Assembly (NCBI GenBank): GCA_002104895.1
Contig: MCFG01000443.1
Coordinates: forward strand, 1 to 51,987
DNA: 51,987 nt
Source: Anaeromyces robustus
Taxonomy: Eukaryota > Neocallimastigomycota > Neocallimastigomycetes > Neocallimastigales > Neocallimastigaceae
Direction: 5' to 3'
Below the pieces are notes generated by a model, which was not told the DNA's origin, did not search any database, and worked only from the letters and a program-made list of their open reading frames with translations. Both the position numbers and the translations under genes were made by a program. Position 1 is the first letter of the stretch. Each line of letters begins with the position of its first letter. Below, piece by piece: positions 1-12,385 of the stretch.

Positions 1-1149
1 TTATTAATTATTATAATTTAGCCACCTGCTATATCAACACTACGATTTACTATTATCTTTAATTAATCAAGATATTCATATTCATTTCCAAAAGAAAAAA
101 AATAATAATAATTATAATTATAATTTTTAATGTTATACAACCCTTTTAAAAAAATTTTTTTTAAAAGGAGAATATTCACTTTTTTTCTTTTTTTTTTTTT
201 TTTTATTATATGATGATAAAAATAATTAATTTTTTTTTTTTTTTCATTTTCCAAAGTCCATCCTCCAACCATACAATAAATTATCATGTGATCTATTAAT
301 TAAATAATAAATTTTTTTTTTAGTTAATATTGTCAATTTTCAAGAAGCCTTTTTTTTTTTTTCATTGAAAAAAAATTTTTTTTTTTTTATCCACGAAAAT
401 ACGAAAATTTGATTAGTACAATATCATTGGTTAGAAAGAATTAAAAAAAAAAAAAAAATATGATGAAAAAATGATAAAATTTTTTTATCTTTGAGTTATA
501 AATATATATTTAATAATTATTTTTTTATTATTGAAGAAAGTATATATATTTCTTCCTATATAGAAAACCTAAATTAATCTTAAATTTATTATATTCTTTA
601 CTCAAAAAAAAATATAATATAATAATTAATGAATTATTATTTTATAAATTAGTATAGTTTTAAAAAGAAAAAAAAAATAAATGAAATAAATTAACATTTA
701 ATATTCATTTAATGTTTTATACATTTTATAAAAATTTAAACGGTCAAATTTTAAAGATTTTTGTGTTACTGAAGGTAATGAATATATATATTTAATATAA
801 TTTTTTTTATATATAAGTAAACTATTAAAACAACAACAACAAAAAACAAACAAAACAAATATAATTAATAATAGTAATAATAAATATATATATATATTAA
901 AAAAAAAAAGAAAGAAAAACCGTACTACTAGATATAATTGTAATAAATAGTAAAGATTAATAAATAATTAATATAATATAATATATATAAATATATATTG
1001 TGTGATTGTATTAAATAGTTTAGATTAATAACAATTCATAATAATAATATTGAATATATATATATGAATATTATTAATGTTTTCTTTTTTCTACTAATTT
1101 TTTTTTTAATTATCGTTATTATTTATAATTTTTTTTTTATCGTTCATAT

Positions 1150-1202
<53 letters not shown>

Positions 1203-2688
1203 ATTTCTGTTCATTTTAATTTTTTCATGTTTTACTTTTTTTTTATTATTTTTATTTTATAAATTTATATTATATATATATATATTGTAATGTCCTTTTC
1301 TTTTTATTATTTTATTCTTTAATTTCTTTTTTTTTTTTTGCTTGTATTTTTCTTTTTTCCTTTTCCTTTTGTTTTTTTTTCTCTATAATAATTATAATCA
1401 AATCTTTTTTTTTTATGAACTTATTTTATTGATTAATTTAATATTTCATTTTAATTAAAAAATTATAATTATTAATAGTTACTTGAAAATTAGTATTAAA
1501 CGATCCAACTTTTTTTTTTTCTTTTAAATTATTTAATATTATTTTCAAAATCATTTAACAATACTTGAATGTTTAACATCTTTTTTTTTTTCATTTTAAA
1601 ATGTTTAACTGGTTCATTTCCTCTATAATTACTATTATTATTATTCATCACCAATTATTATTATTAGTAGTAAGAGTAGCAATAGTAGTAGTAGTAGTAG
1701 AATTAGTAGGGATAGTAGTAATAATAATAATAATATTATTATTATTATTAGTTAATTATTAATACTATCATCTTGATTTAAACCTTTATTTGCCCGTAAT
1801 AAAAAAAATATTCCGACTTAAAAAATATTATCATAATCATTCTATTAAAATTCATTTACTATCTCTTTCTCTTTTTATAAAAAAAATTATGATTAAAATT
1901 AAAAAAAAAAAATTTAACATACTAAAAGTTTTTTTTTTTTTTTTTTATACTTAAATTTATAATAAAATTTATCATCACTATTTTAATTATTTTATCAATT
2001 TCTTCAAGAGGAATAATCATTCTAAATATCAACTATATAGAAGTCATTTTTTTTTTAAAAAATTTCTATTTAATTCCATTTAAATAACCAAGGCTTAAGT
2101 TATTTTATATGTAAAAAGAATTTTTTTCAGATATATATCAAGGAGCTTTCTCATGAACAAAAACAAGTTTTAATTATTTAAATTAAATGATGAAGATTTT
2201 TTTGATACACCACTGATGTCAAAGAAAATTTTTGACTTTAATAAGAAAAAAAAAAAAAAAAAGTGAAAAATTATGAAGTATATACATTATTCTATATCAA
2301 ATTATTTTAATAGTAAACTATAAAGTGATAAATATAAATATATCAACTACATTTTTGTGTACTTTTACTAATAATTAATATGTAGAAGTATTAATTACTA
2401 GTAAAATAATATGATTATAAAGGATTTTACTAATATTTTATTAATATAATAATATCTCATAAATAATGCTTTATGATACCTATTATATTAGTAAAATTTT
2501 TTAAAAATTAATATTATATGAAATAATACTTTTATAATATTAATTATTATAAAATTTGACTAATTTATTATTATGTTTATAATTTTAATCTATCTGGTAC
2601 AAAAAAATTTATTTTAACAAAGAAAATTCGTTATTTTTTTTTTAATAAACTATTAAACATAAATAAATAAATGAATGAATAAATAAAT

Positions 2689-2805
2689 AAATAAATAATA
2701 AATAATAAATAATAAATAATAAATAATAAATAATAAATAATAAATAATAAATAATAAATAATAAATAATAAATAATAAATAATAAATAATAAATAATAAA
2801 TAAAT
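2689..2805. repeat. Heptanucleotide tandem repeat (AAATAAT)n
   Basis: About sixteen copies of a 7-bp unit, AAATAAT, almost perfect, preceded by a short AAAT tetranucleotide run. Replication-slippage repeat in non-coding DNA. Confidence 0.9.
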
Positions 2806-2939
2806 TATATAACTATATTTATAATTTATTTATTATACTTGCCATAATTGATGTTTTTTTTATTCCATAATAAATTGATATGTTTGATATATTATTATTT
2901 CTATTTTTTATAAATAAGGATCATATTTTTTTTTTCTTA

Positions 2940-3079
2940 GAAAAAAAAAAGGATATAGATTTATATATTAGAAGAAACTAAAGAAAAATCAATGAATTAT
3001 CAAATTAAACAAAAAAAAAGGATATAAATTTTTATATTAGGAGAAACTAAAGAAAAATCAATGAATTATCAAATTAAAC
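2940..3079. repeat. Two-copy 69-bp direct tandem repeat
   Basis: The segment beginning with an A-run followed by GGATATA and ending CAAATTAAAC at 3010 is repeated immediately, ending at 3079, with a 69-bp offset. The copies differ at a few positions only, so the duplication is fairly young. No coding potential is seen. Confidence 0.85.
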
Positions 3080-6000
3080 AGATCAATCATAAGAATAATT
3101 AAAAAAACAATATAAAAAAAAAAATATTAAATGCATATTTATTAATTAAATATTAATCTAATGATTATTTTGATAAAAATTAATTTGTTGAAATAATTAA
3201 CTATAAAAAAAATATTAGAAACTACTATAAAATCTTTATTATCATAATACTTTTATAATTCCTATAAAATAAAATCTTATATAAAATCTTATTATCAATC
3301 AATAACCTACATAAATAAATAACTATATAAATAAAGTAAATAACAATAGATTTATATTATAATTATATTAATTAATAATTAAAAAAAAAAACATGAATAA
3401 TACTGTTATAATAAAAAATTATTAAATGAATATTTATTTATTCATTTATTTATTTATCATATTATATATATCATTATTCATCTATAATTTATTATTAAAT
3501 CGTTATAATTGAAAAAAAAAAAAAAAAAAGAATCACCATGGTAATATCTTTTTTTTTATTTTTATAATGATGACCATTTGATAATTTATTTTTTTAACAT
3601 AATTAAATACTAATGATTTTTTCATTATCCACTTTTAATTAATGAAAGTTGATTTTATATTTATAAATTAAAGATATATAATAAATATATATAATAAATA
3701 ATAAATAAATTTTATTAATATTAATAGATTAATATTTAATTATATTATAATCCACTAAAAATTATTTCCTTTTATATTTATATTTTTAGTTTTTAGACAG
3801 GTAGAGGAAGGCAAAAAAAATGAAAATTCTAAAACAAATGACAAAACAAATAAATTATAAATAAATAAATAAATAATTATTTAATAAATAAATATATATT
3901 AAATAAATAAATATATAATAAATAAATAAATAAATATATATTTAATAAATAAATAAATAAGTAATTATTTAATTAAGCAAAATTTTAGAAATTTTGGTAA
4001 TTAATAATAAACATAAACAAAAAACAAAAAATTAAAACAAAAACAAAGAGTTTTCTATATATGTTTATGATTGGCTAATTTAAAAATTTATTAATTAAAT
4101 TTCCTAAGAAAAAAATTAAAAAGTCAAAGGAGAAAACAAAAAAAAAAAAAATGGATTGTCTAGATAAATAAATAAATAAATATATAAACAAATAAATAAA
4201 TATATAAACAAATAAATAAATAAATAATAATATGCTAAATAAATAAGTGAATAAATAAATATACATTTAATAATTTTTTATATTATTTTTTAATTTATTA
4301 ATATATATTTTAAGTATATTATAATATATTAATTGTGTAACAAATCTAAATTATTTTTTTGCCGTTTGTTTAAAAAAATGAAATAATAAAAGAATGTGAA
4401 AATAAAATATAAAAAAAAAAATAAAAGGTTTTTTCTTTTTAAGAAATATATTATAGAATAAAATTTATACTAATTTAGATTTTATTACTATTAATTATAA
4501 TTATAATTATTTTATTATAATTATTTTATTATAATTTAATAATAATAATAAATTTTATTTTATTTTATTTTATTTTATTTTATTATATATCATTATAATT
4601 ATTATAATTATAATTATAATTATTATTTTAATTATTATAAATATAATTATTATAAATACAAATACAAATATAACTATAAATATAAATTTAAATTTAAATA
4701 ATTTTTCGTTTCTTTGCACTTTCTGTTATTATTTATTTATTTATTTATTTATATGTGAAATAATTAATTTAAGTTAAAATGGATTTTTCTATTAAGTTGA
4801 ATATATTATAATAATTAAAGTTTATTATAATATATTGAATAATAAAAATTAAATACTTTTAAAGTATAATTCAATATATTGTTCAATATATATTATTTCA
4901 TTTTTTTTTTTTTTTTTTTTTTTGAATATTCATAAATTTTCATAAGAAAATACTGATAAATAATTAATAATTAATAATTAATTAACTTATTATAAATAAT
5001 AATAATAATAATAATAAAATTTTATTATTATTATTATTACTATTATTATTTAATATTATTATTTAATATTATTATTTAATATTATTATTATTTATTATAT
5101 ATTATTATTTATTAGATCTTTTTTATTTTTACACTATAATAATTTATTAATCTTTTTTTTTTTTTTTGCATAAAATTTAATTAATAAAAGTTTTTATATA
5201 AAAAAGGAAATTCCAGAATTTTTAATTAAAAAGTAATGAACTTATGAGCTTAATTCATTGGTTGAATATTCTTTGTTACCTGGAAAATTATGCTCACATT
5301 TTTATACCAAATTTAATCATGTAAATATCTACTTCTTTTTTTTTTTTTTTTTTTTTCTTTAAAAAAATAAAAAAATATCAAAAATAAAAAAAAAAAATAA
5401 ATATAAATAAAAAAAAAGTAAAAAAAATAATAATAAATAAATAATTATCATATTTTATTATATTTATTACATATATAAATCATTAAAATATCATTAAAAT
5501 AAATAAATATATATTTATCATACTTATCATATTTTATATATATATATTAATTGATATAAAAAAAAAAATAAAAAAGATTATTTTTTATCATTCGTAATTA
5601 AAAATTAAAATTTTATAAAGTAAATCAAAATAGTATAAGAAATACTTTTTATTTGATTTTAGAGTAAGTATTTAAATATAAAATAATATAAATTATTATT
5701 ATTATTAATAGTATTATTATTATTATTTTTTTTTACTATTATTAAAAATTTTCTTTTTTAATATTGAAAAAAAAATATAATAGATTGATATAATCATTTA
5801 AAATCTATTCTTATATATTAAATAATAATTAAAAATAAATATAAATATAAATACAAAATATAAATATAAATATAAAATATAAATATAAATATAAAATTAT
5901 AAATATAATCAACATATAATATAAATTATATATAACTATAACTATAATATAATACCAATATTTTTTTTTTATTTCTCAAAAAAAAAAAAAAAAGATTAAT

Positions 6001-6140
6001 AAAATAAATAATTAATTGTATATAATTTAATTTATAATAAAACTAAAAGAGTTTCAAATCCGTATAATAAAAAAAAATATATATAATATAATATTTAAAT
6101 TATAAAAATTCAATATCTATACAAATAATAATATACAAAA

Positions 6141-8111
6141 ATGAGTTCTTCTATTAGAAGAGGTACAACTTTTAAAACTATTAAAAGAAGTGCAACAACT
6201 GCTACAAAAACTCTTCAAAGATCGGCTACATATAAAACCATTAAGAGAACTGGTACTAATGCCTGGCAATGGATTAATGCTGATGATACAGAAGTCAGTG
6301 AAGCTAGACCAGTTGGTATTTCATTTTTCCAAAGAAATGATACTTTCAGAAAATTAAATGAACAAACTGATAATAAATTAAAAAAGTCTATGACTTTAAG
6401 TAGAAGACCAACAACTAGACCTAGTGTTAGAAGAAGACCACGTCCACCTGAGGCTCTTCCATTACATTCTAATGATACTACACATAATCAAAATGCTTAT
6501 TATATGAATTTAGACGATACAAATGGTGCATATGGTAATGATATTAAAAGACCAGATGAAGCTTATAGTGGTGGTAACAAATCAAAAAAAGATGATCTTT
6601 CAAGAATACCTTCAGTTTTATTTGATCCAAAAGTTCGTAAACAAATAGAAGAAATGAAACCACATAAACCTGTATTTATGTATATTGTAACCGTATTACA
6701 AATAGGTATGATGATTGCTAGTATGGTTTTAAACTTTATGTATACTGGTTCACCTGTAGATTCTATAAAAAATAATGTCATGATTGGTCCTGAAGGAGCT
6801 GTAAGTTTTATTATTTATTTATTATTTTTATTTTATTTTTATTTTTTTTTTTTTAATGTTAATATTATTATATTATCATGATAACAATAATAATAAAAAT
6901 AAATAATAAATAAATAATTAGTAATTATAAATAATAATGAATGAATATTAATTATAAATAATAAATAAATAATTAGTAATTATAAATAATAATGAATGAA
7001 TATTAATTATAAATAATAAATAAATAATTAGTAATTATAAATAATAATAAATATTAAAAAAAAAAGTTGTCAAATAGTTATTAATTTTTTTTATTAATTT
7101 TATTTATTGTAAATTATATTATTATAGGCTTTAGTTCATTTGGGAGCTAGATTTTCACCTTGCATCAAAAATGTATATGCACCAGATATGGTCTTTGAAT
7201 GTAATAAAGGTATTAAAGGTTCTGTTCCTACTAATGGAACTTATGCCTGTACTATAAGTGATGTTTGTGGTATGGGTATGAAACAAGGTGCAGAACCAAA
7301 TCAATGGTTCCGTTTTATAACTCCAATATTTTTACATAGTGGTATTCTCCACATTCTTTTTAATTTAATATTCCAAGTTCGTACTGGTCTTGATATGGAA
7401 AGAGATTTCGGTTCTTGGAGAATTGGTATTATTTATATGGCAACTGGTATTTTCGGTTTTGTATTTGGTGCTTCAAATGCTAAAGCCCTTAGTGTTGGAT
7501 GTTCTGGTTCTTTATATGGTAAATATTTAATAATTTTATCTTTTATATTTATATATATATATGTGTATATAATTTTAATTGAATATACAATAAAATTATA
7601 TTCAATTATTTATATATATATACATAATTATTTATTTATAATTTAATATATTCTAAAAAAAAAATTATAAATATATTTATATTTATATTTATATTTATAA
7701 ATTTTATATATTTATGATAAAATTCAATAATAAATAGGTTTAATTGGTTGTCTTTTCCTTGATTTATTCCAAAGTTGGAGACTTATTGTTAATCCATGGA
7801 AAGAATTAATAAAAATGTTAATTGTTATCTTCTTTTCATTAGGTATTGGTTTAATCAATTTCATTGATAATTCTGCTCACGTCGGTGGATTTATTTCAGG
7901 TATATTAACAGGTTTAATCTTTTTACCAACTATTTCATTTAGTAAATGGGATCTTCGTATTAAGAGAGGATTAATGATTATATCAATATTCGTAACAACC
8001 TTTGCTTTCCATTGGGTATTTAGATCATTCTATTCATCTGATCATCCATGTAAATGGTGTAAATATATTAATTGTATAGATTATAAGGATTGGTGTGCTA
8101 ATTATGAATAA
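6141..8111 (+). CDS. Rhomboid-family intramembrane serine protease, three exons
   Basis: Exons 6141-6800, 7128-7518 and 7738-8111 join in frame (phases 0 and 1; introns 327 and 219 nt, GTAAGT...ATAG and GTAAAT...ATAG) into a 474-residue protein. Residues 1-180 are a basic, Ser/Thr-rich, probably cytosolic tail with repeated KTIKRSAT-like segments. The first membrane helix is near residues 180-205 (PVFMYIVTVLQIG...), followed by a luminal loop with GARFSPC and further cysteines, then the rhomboid core. The nucleophile lies in G-C-S-G (Ser346), where GASG is more usual, and the partner His398 lies in AHVGG, so the catalytic dyad is present. The tail after the last helix is Cys/Trp-rich. Family knowledge: rhomboids cut transmembrane helices of substrate proteins, usually in the secretory pathway or plasma membrane. 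The Met at 6141 opens the frame after an A-rich leader. Substrate unknown. Confidence 0.93.
6902..7058 (+). repeat. 55-bp tandem repeat inside rhomboid intron 1
   Basis: Nearly three copies of a 55-bp unit containing AATTAGTAATTATAAATAAT; the marker AATTAGTAAT starts at 6916, 6971 and 7026. The array fills about half of intron 1 and probably explains its length. The copies are almost identical. Confidence 0.88.
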
Positions 8112-9437
8112 ATTTAAATATACAAAAAAAAAAAAAAAAAAAAAAAAAGAAAGAAAAAGAAAAGAAAGCAATATAATATATAATATATAATATTAGCAAA
8201 AAATAAATATAAAAATTAAAAATTAAAAAAAAAATATTATATCTAAATAAATATAAATATATAATTACAAATATTAATATTAATATAAATATAAGATATA
8301 TATATATTCAAATTATAAGAAAAAGATAAAAAAAAAAAAAAAATCAAAATTTAAACTTTTATTTTTAATTATAAATTCATTGCATATATATATAAATATA
8401 TAAAGTAAATAAAGAAAATAAAAAAAAAAAAATTGATATTTCTATTTTTTATTTTTATTTTCTTTCTTTATTTCATTCTTTACATTATATATATATATGT
8501 AATATATAGAAAATAATCTATTAATTTTTTTTTATTATCATTTTATATAAAACTATTATTAATGATATACAATATATATTTAATATTAATTATTCCTATT
8601 TATAATTAGATTATAATTATAATAATAATAATAATAATGATAGTAATAAATGTATATATATATTTTTTATCTTAGTCATTATTATAATTAAAAATAAATT
8701 ATAATAGAATTACACACACAAATAAAAAAAAAATAATAATAATATATATAAAAATAAAAATAAAAATAAAAATAAAAATAAACAAAATAAAAAATATAAA
8801 AAAAAAAAAAAAAAGATAAAAAAAAAAAAAAAAAAGAGAGAGAATAGAAATAATAATAATAATAATTATTATATAAAATAATATATATAATTAATTCATT
8901 ATAATGATTATAGATTTTTGTTTTTTTGTTTTATAATTAAGAAACACTCCTAAGGGTTTTTTTTTTTAAGACTGTTAATATTTCGAAAATATTAAAGGAA
9001 TAGGATAGGAATTTATTTTGATGAAGGATATGGATTTGAATTTGAATAAAAATTGTTATTTGTTTAAAAGGGAAAAAAAAAAAAGAGAAGTTAGAAGTTT
9101 AACTTTTTTCCTTTTTTCCTTTTTTTTTTTTTTTTATTTATTTACAAATTTTCATATTTTATATTTACAAAAATATAAAATTATGAAAATTTATTATATA
9201 TTAGTTATATCTAATTTATTTATATATATTATCTGTACATATCCATGTATAAGACCAAAAATATACAATTATTTTCTTTTCTTTCACTGTTAACCAAGGA
9301 AGTATATATATAAAAATAATAATAATCAAATAATAATAATAACCCACTTTCGAAGATTAGGTTCAATATAGAAAAAGATCCTAAAAAATATCTAAAATAA
9401 AAAAAAAAAAAAAAGAGGTGTTGAAAACTATGAAATA

Positions 9438-9469
<32 letters not shown>

Positions 9470-10056
9470 GATGATAGGAAATATTTATTTACTTCATTTG
9501 AAGTATTATTCCAAATGATTCAATAATTGTGTCACAATTTCAAATAGTTAGAATATTTACAATATTTAAAATTAATTCATGACTAAGTGAATATATTTAA
9601 TATATTCAATTTAGTCCTTTTGGATTACATGAATACTCTTAAAAGAAAAGAGAATTTCTAAAAAAAAAAACTATTAAATATAAATCTCAACTATGTAAAA
9701 AAAATAATAAATGTTTGAAAATAAAGCAACCAATTTAATTGATAATTTTATAATTTTATATAAATCTTAATAATTTTATAATTTATAATTATTAAAAAAA
9801 ACTAAAAACTATCCATCTTAAAAATCAAAACACATAGATATATAAAATAGCATCTTAATTTAAAAATAGATCTTGTTAAAAAGAAATAAAATAAAAATTA
9901 AAAATAAAATTAAAATTTAAATTATATTTATAAATATAAATAAAATCTGGAATAAAAAAAAAATAATAATTTATATACATTTATATATATATATAAAACT
10001 TTATTTTTTATATCATATTTTAGTTAACTTATTAATTTTTACTAGTAATTATTTGT

Positions 10057-10155
<99 letters not shown>

Positions 10156-10455
10156 TATTTTTATTTATTTTATTATTTATTTAATATAATAGATAATTTT
10201 TCATATTATAATTATTAATATGTTTATTATTAGATATTTATTATTATATTTTAATATTACTAAATTACTATTATAATTGATATATTTTTTTATGATATTA
10301 TTTTATGTTATTTATTTATGATATTTATATATTTTTGTTTATAGTTTTTTTTTTTTTTTTTATATATAATATATCATTTTTTTTTATTTAATATAATATA
10401 ATATTAAATAAAATTATAATTCATTAAATTATTTATTATTTATTATTTATTATTT

Positions 10456-10487
<32 letters not shown>

Positions 10488-10696
10488 TTATTTATTATTT
10501 ATACATAAAAATATTTTAGGTGTACGGTACATTTAAATAAGTACAGGTAAAAATAAATATTTTATTATGTAAAATTAAATTTTTTAATTTCTTTTTTACA
10601 TACCTTTTATATTTTTACATACCTTTTTTTACTTTACTTTTTACTTTTTTTCCTTTTTACTTTTTTCTTTCTTTTTTTTCTTTTTACTTTTTTTTC

Positions 10697-10727
<31 letters not shown>

Positions 10728-10842
10728 TTTTATTTTTTTTTTATTTTAAGGTTTAAAATTATTGAATATATAGTTATATCACTAATTTTAAATAGATTAC
10801 CTGTTTATATTTATATATATATTTATATATATATATATATTT

Positions 10843-10873
<31 letters not shown>

Positions 10874-11020
10874 TTTTTTTACCACCAATGAATTATTAGG
10901 AGTTATTTTTACTTTACTATGTTTATTAGGTTTAGTAGTATGTTTATTGTTAGGTTTAGTAGAATTTTTTTTCTTATAGATGAAGATGAAGCATGTTCTA
11001 GGTTTTTTTATATAGTTTCA
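8112..11020. other. AT-rich intergenic region between rhomboid and Asn-rich gene
   Basis: No supportable gene. The 5' part is the 3' end of the rhomboid gene. An open frame at 9018-9293 is Lys- and Phe-rich low complexity and is not credited. Around 8940-9370 the sequence is more complex, with an inverted repeat TAATATTTCGAAAATATTA near 8976-8994, but no identity can be given. The rest holds simple repeats and pyrimidine-rich stretches (10600-10745). Confidence 0.5.
10055..10155. repeat. Tetranucleotide repeat (TTTA)n
   Basis: About 25 perfect TTTA units in a row. A shorter (TTTA)n/(TTTATTA)n tract follows near 10430-10500. Confidence 0.92.
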
Positions 11021-11341
11021 TCATTTTTTTGGGTCGTTTATAATTTCTACATCATGAACTATATTGTTGATATCTACCATATTATTTCTAAAGTTGTTCA
11101 TATTTCCTTCATTTTTTGGGTCGTCTATAACTTCTACATCATGAACTATATTGCTTATATCTACCATGTTATTTCTAGAATTGGTCATAGTTCCTTCATT
11201 ATTTCTAAGGATATTCATAATTTCTTCATCATTTCTAAGAATACTCATAATATCTTCACTATTTCCAAGAATATTCATAGTTTCTTCATTATTTCTAAGA
11301 ATATTCATTGTTTCTTCATAAGTAGGAGGTATATCTTCATA

Positions 11342-11389
<48 letters not shown>

Positions 11390-12385
11390 TTGATTGGAAA
11401 GATTGTTTATAGTATTAGAAATATTTTGTTTTATCCACTTTTTAGAATATACTATCCCTACTAAAACTAATATAATACTTGCAATTATAATAAAAATATA
11501 AAGTTTGTTATTATTATTAGGAAAAATATTAGATGTGTTATTATTATTTGTCATATTAAATGTATTATTATTATTATTATTATTATTGGTAACGTTAGAT
11601 GATGTGTTATTATTATTATTATTTATAGTGTTATTATTATTGTTATTTGTTGTATTCATGGTATTATTATTATTAATGGAAGTATTAGAGGTATTAGCAT
11701 TACTTGTACTAGTAGATTTTGATATACAACATTTATTATCTTGACCACCTGGACATAAATTATCTATAATGACATTATCACAACTATTTGGATTCATACA
11801 TGTCCCTCCCATGGCATTACATTTAGTACTACTATAAAAAGAAGTAGTATAAGTTTTTCCTTTTATCATAATAGCATCAATAGGTTTTCCAAGTATACCT
11901 GCAAAATTTCTAGGTTTATTCATATCTTTAGCATCATTTCTTTCTAAAAAAGATATTTCATTAAGATCATTAATATTTCCATTAATAGTAGGTAACCAAT
12001 CTCCTCCATAAACATGAACGGTATATTGTATATTATCTGCAATAGCAAAAGCATCAATAGTTTTTCCATTGACCGCTCCTGCATATCCATTGATATCATT
12101 AATATTACTTCCATTTACTTTTTTATGCCATTGTTGAGCTCCATTTTCATGAACTGTATAAGGTTTTCCTCCACTTATTCTTATACTAGTTATTGGATTT
12201 CCAATTATTCCAGCATATCCATTTATATTATCATTTTCATTAAATCCATTGACTTCTTTTAACCATACTTTATAACCACCACCACTAATGGCCATATAAT
12301 CACTAATTTGATTATGAACAGAGGTTTTGGATGTAATCACAAAGATGGTTAATATGAAAAATATAATTAAATAAAATGATTTCAT
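11021..12385 (-). CDS. Asn-rich single-pass surface protein with amidase-type repeats and PPxY tail
   Basis: An intronless 454-residue protein. Residues 1-19 are a signal peptide. Residues 28-185 hold three imperfect repeats of about 45 residues with the pattern Y-x-V-H...G..W...V-N-G...NGYAG..G..I-D-A..I, a module I know from bacterial N-acetylmuramoyl-L-alanine amidases and lysozymes, where it is accessory and probably binds wall material. A six-Cys segment follows (189-220: C-x6-C-x5-C-x8-C-x7-CC, with MGG and CPGG). Then come Asn/Thr-rich linkers with N-glycosylation sequons, a membrane helix at 295-313, a poly-Asn run, a PPTY motif near residue 355 and 10-residue repeats of the RNNEETMNIL type, ending in a duplicated NNMVDI.NIVHDVE block. 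No catalytic domain is present. Topology suggests an outward wall- or bacterium-binding face and a cytoplasmic tail; PPxY motifs usually bind WW domains such as those of Rsp5/Nedd4 ligases. Function is inferred. Confidence 0.85.

Larger units (their letters stand above)
1..6140. other. Gene-poor AT-rich intergenic region
   Basis: Six kilobases without a convincing gene. It is made of A and T homopolymers (for example about 50 T at 1151-1200), AT-rich microsatellites and short tandem repeats. Open frames here are low-complexity Lys/Tyr/Phe/Ile stretches with no recognisable protein character. Two short islands of higher complexity (about 1990-2250 and 5215-5340) look like decayed coding sequence and are listed as findings. 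The last 150 bases before 6141 are the presumed promoter and 5' leader of the rhomboid gene; I see no clear TATA element that stands out from the AT background. Confidence 0.6.

Noticed and set aside
63-287. Minus-strand open frame of 74 codons
   Set aside because: Poly-Lys/Asn/Tyr translation of homopolymers; no domain, no codon variety.
4075-4266. Minus-strand hydrophobic open frame
   Set aside because: Encoded by an AAATAAAT-type simple repeat; the apparent membrane segment is a repeat artefact.
9018-9293. 91-codon plus-strand open frame
   Set aside because: Lys- and Phe-rich, interrupted in character by T and A runs; no recognisable protein features.
10919-12262. Plus-strand open frames opposite the Asn-rich gene (10919-11464, 11505-11744, 12014-12262)
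   Set aside because: Shadows of the minus-strand gene; poly-Ile and poly-Leu are the antisense of poly-Asn codons.
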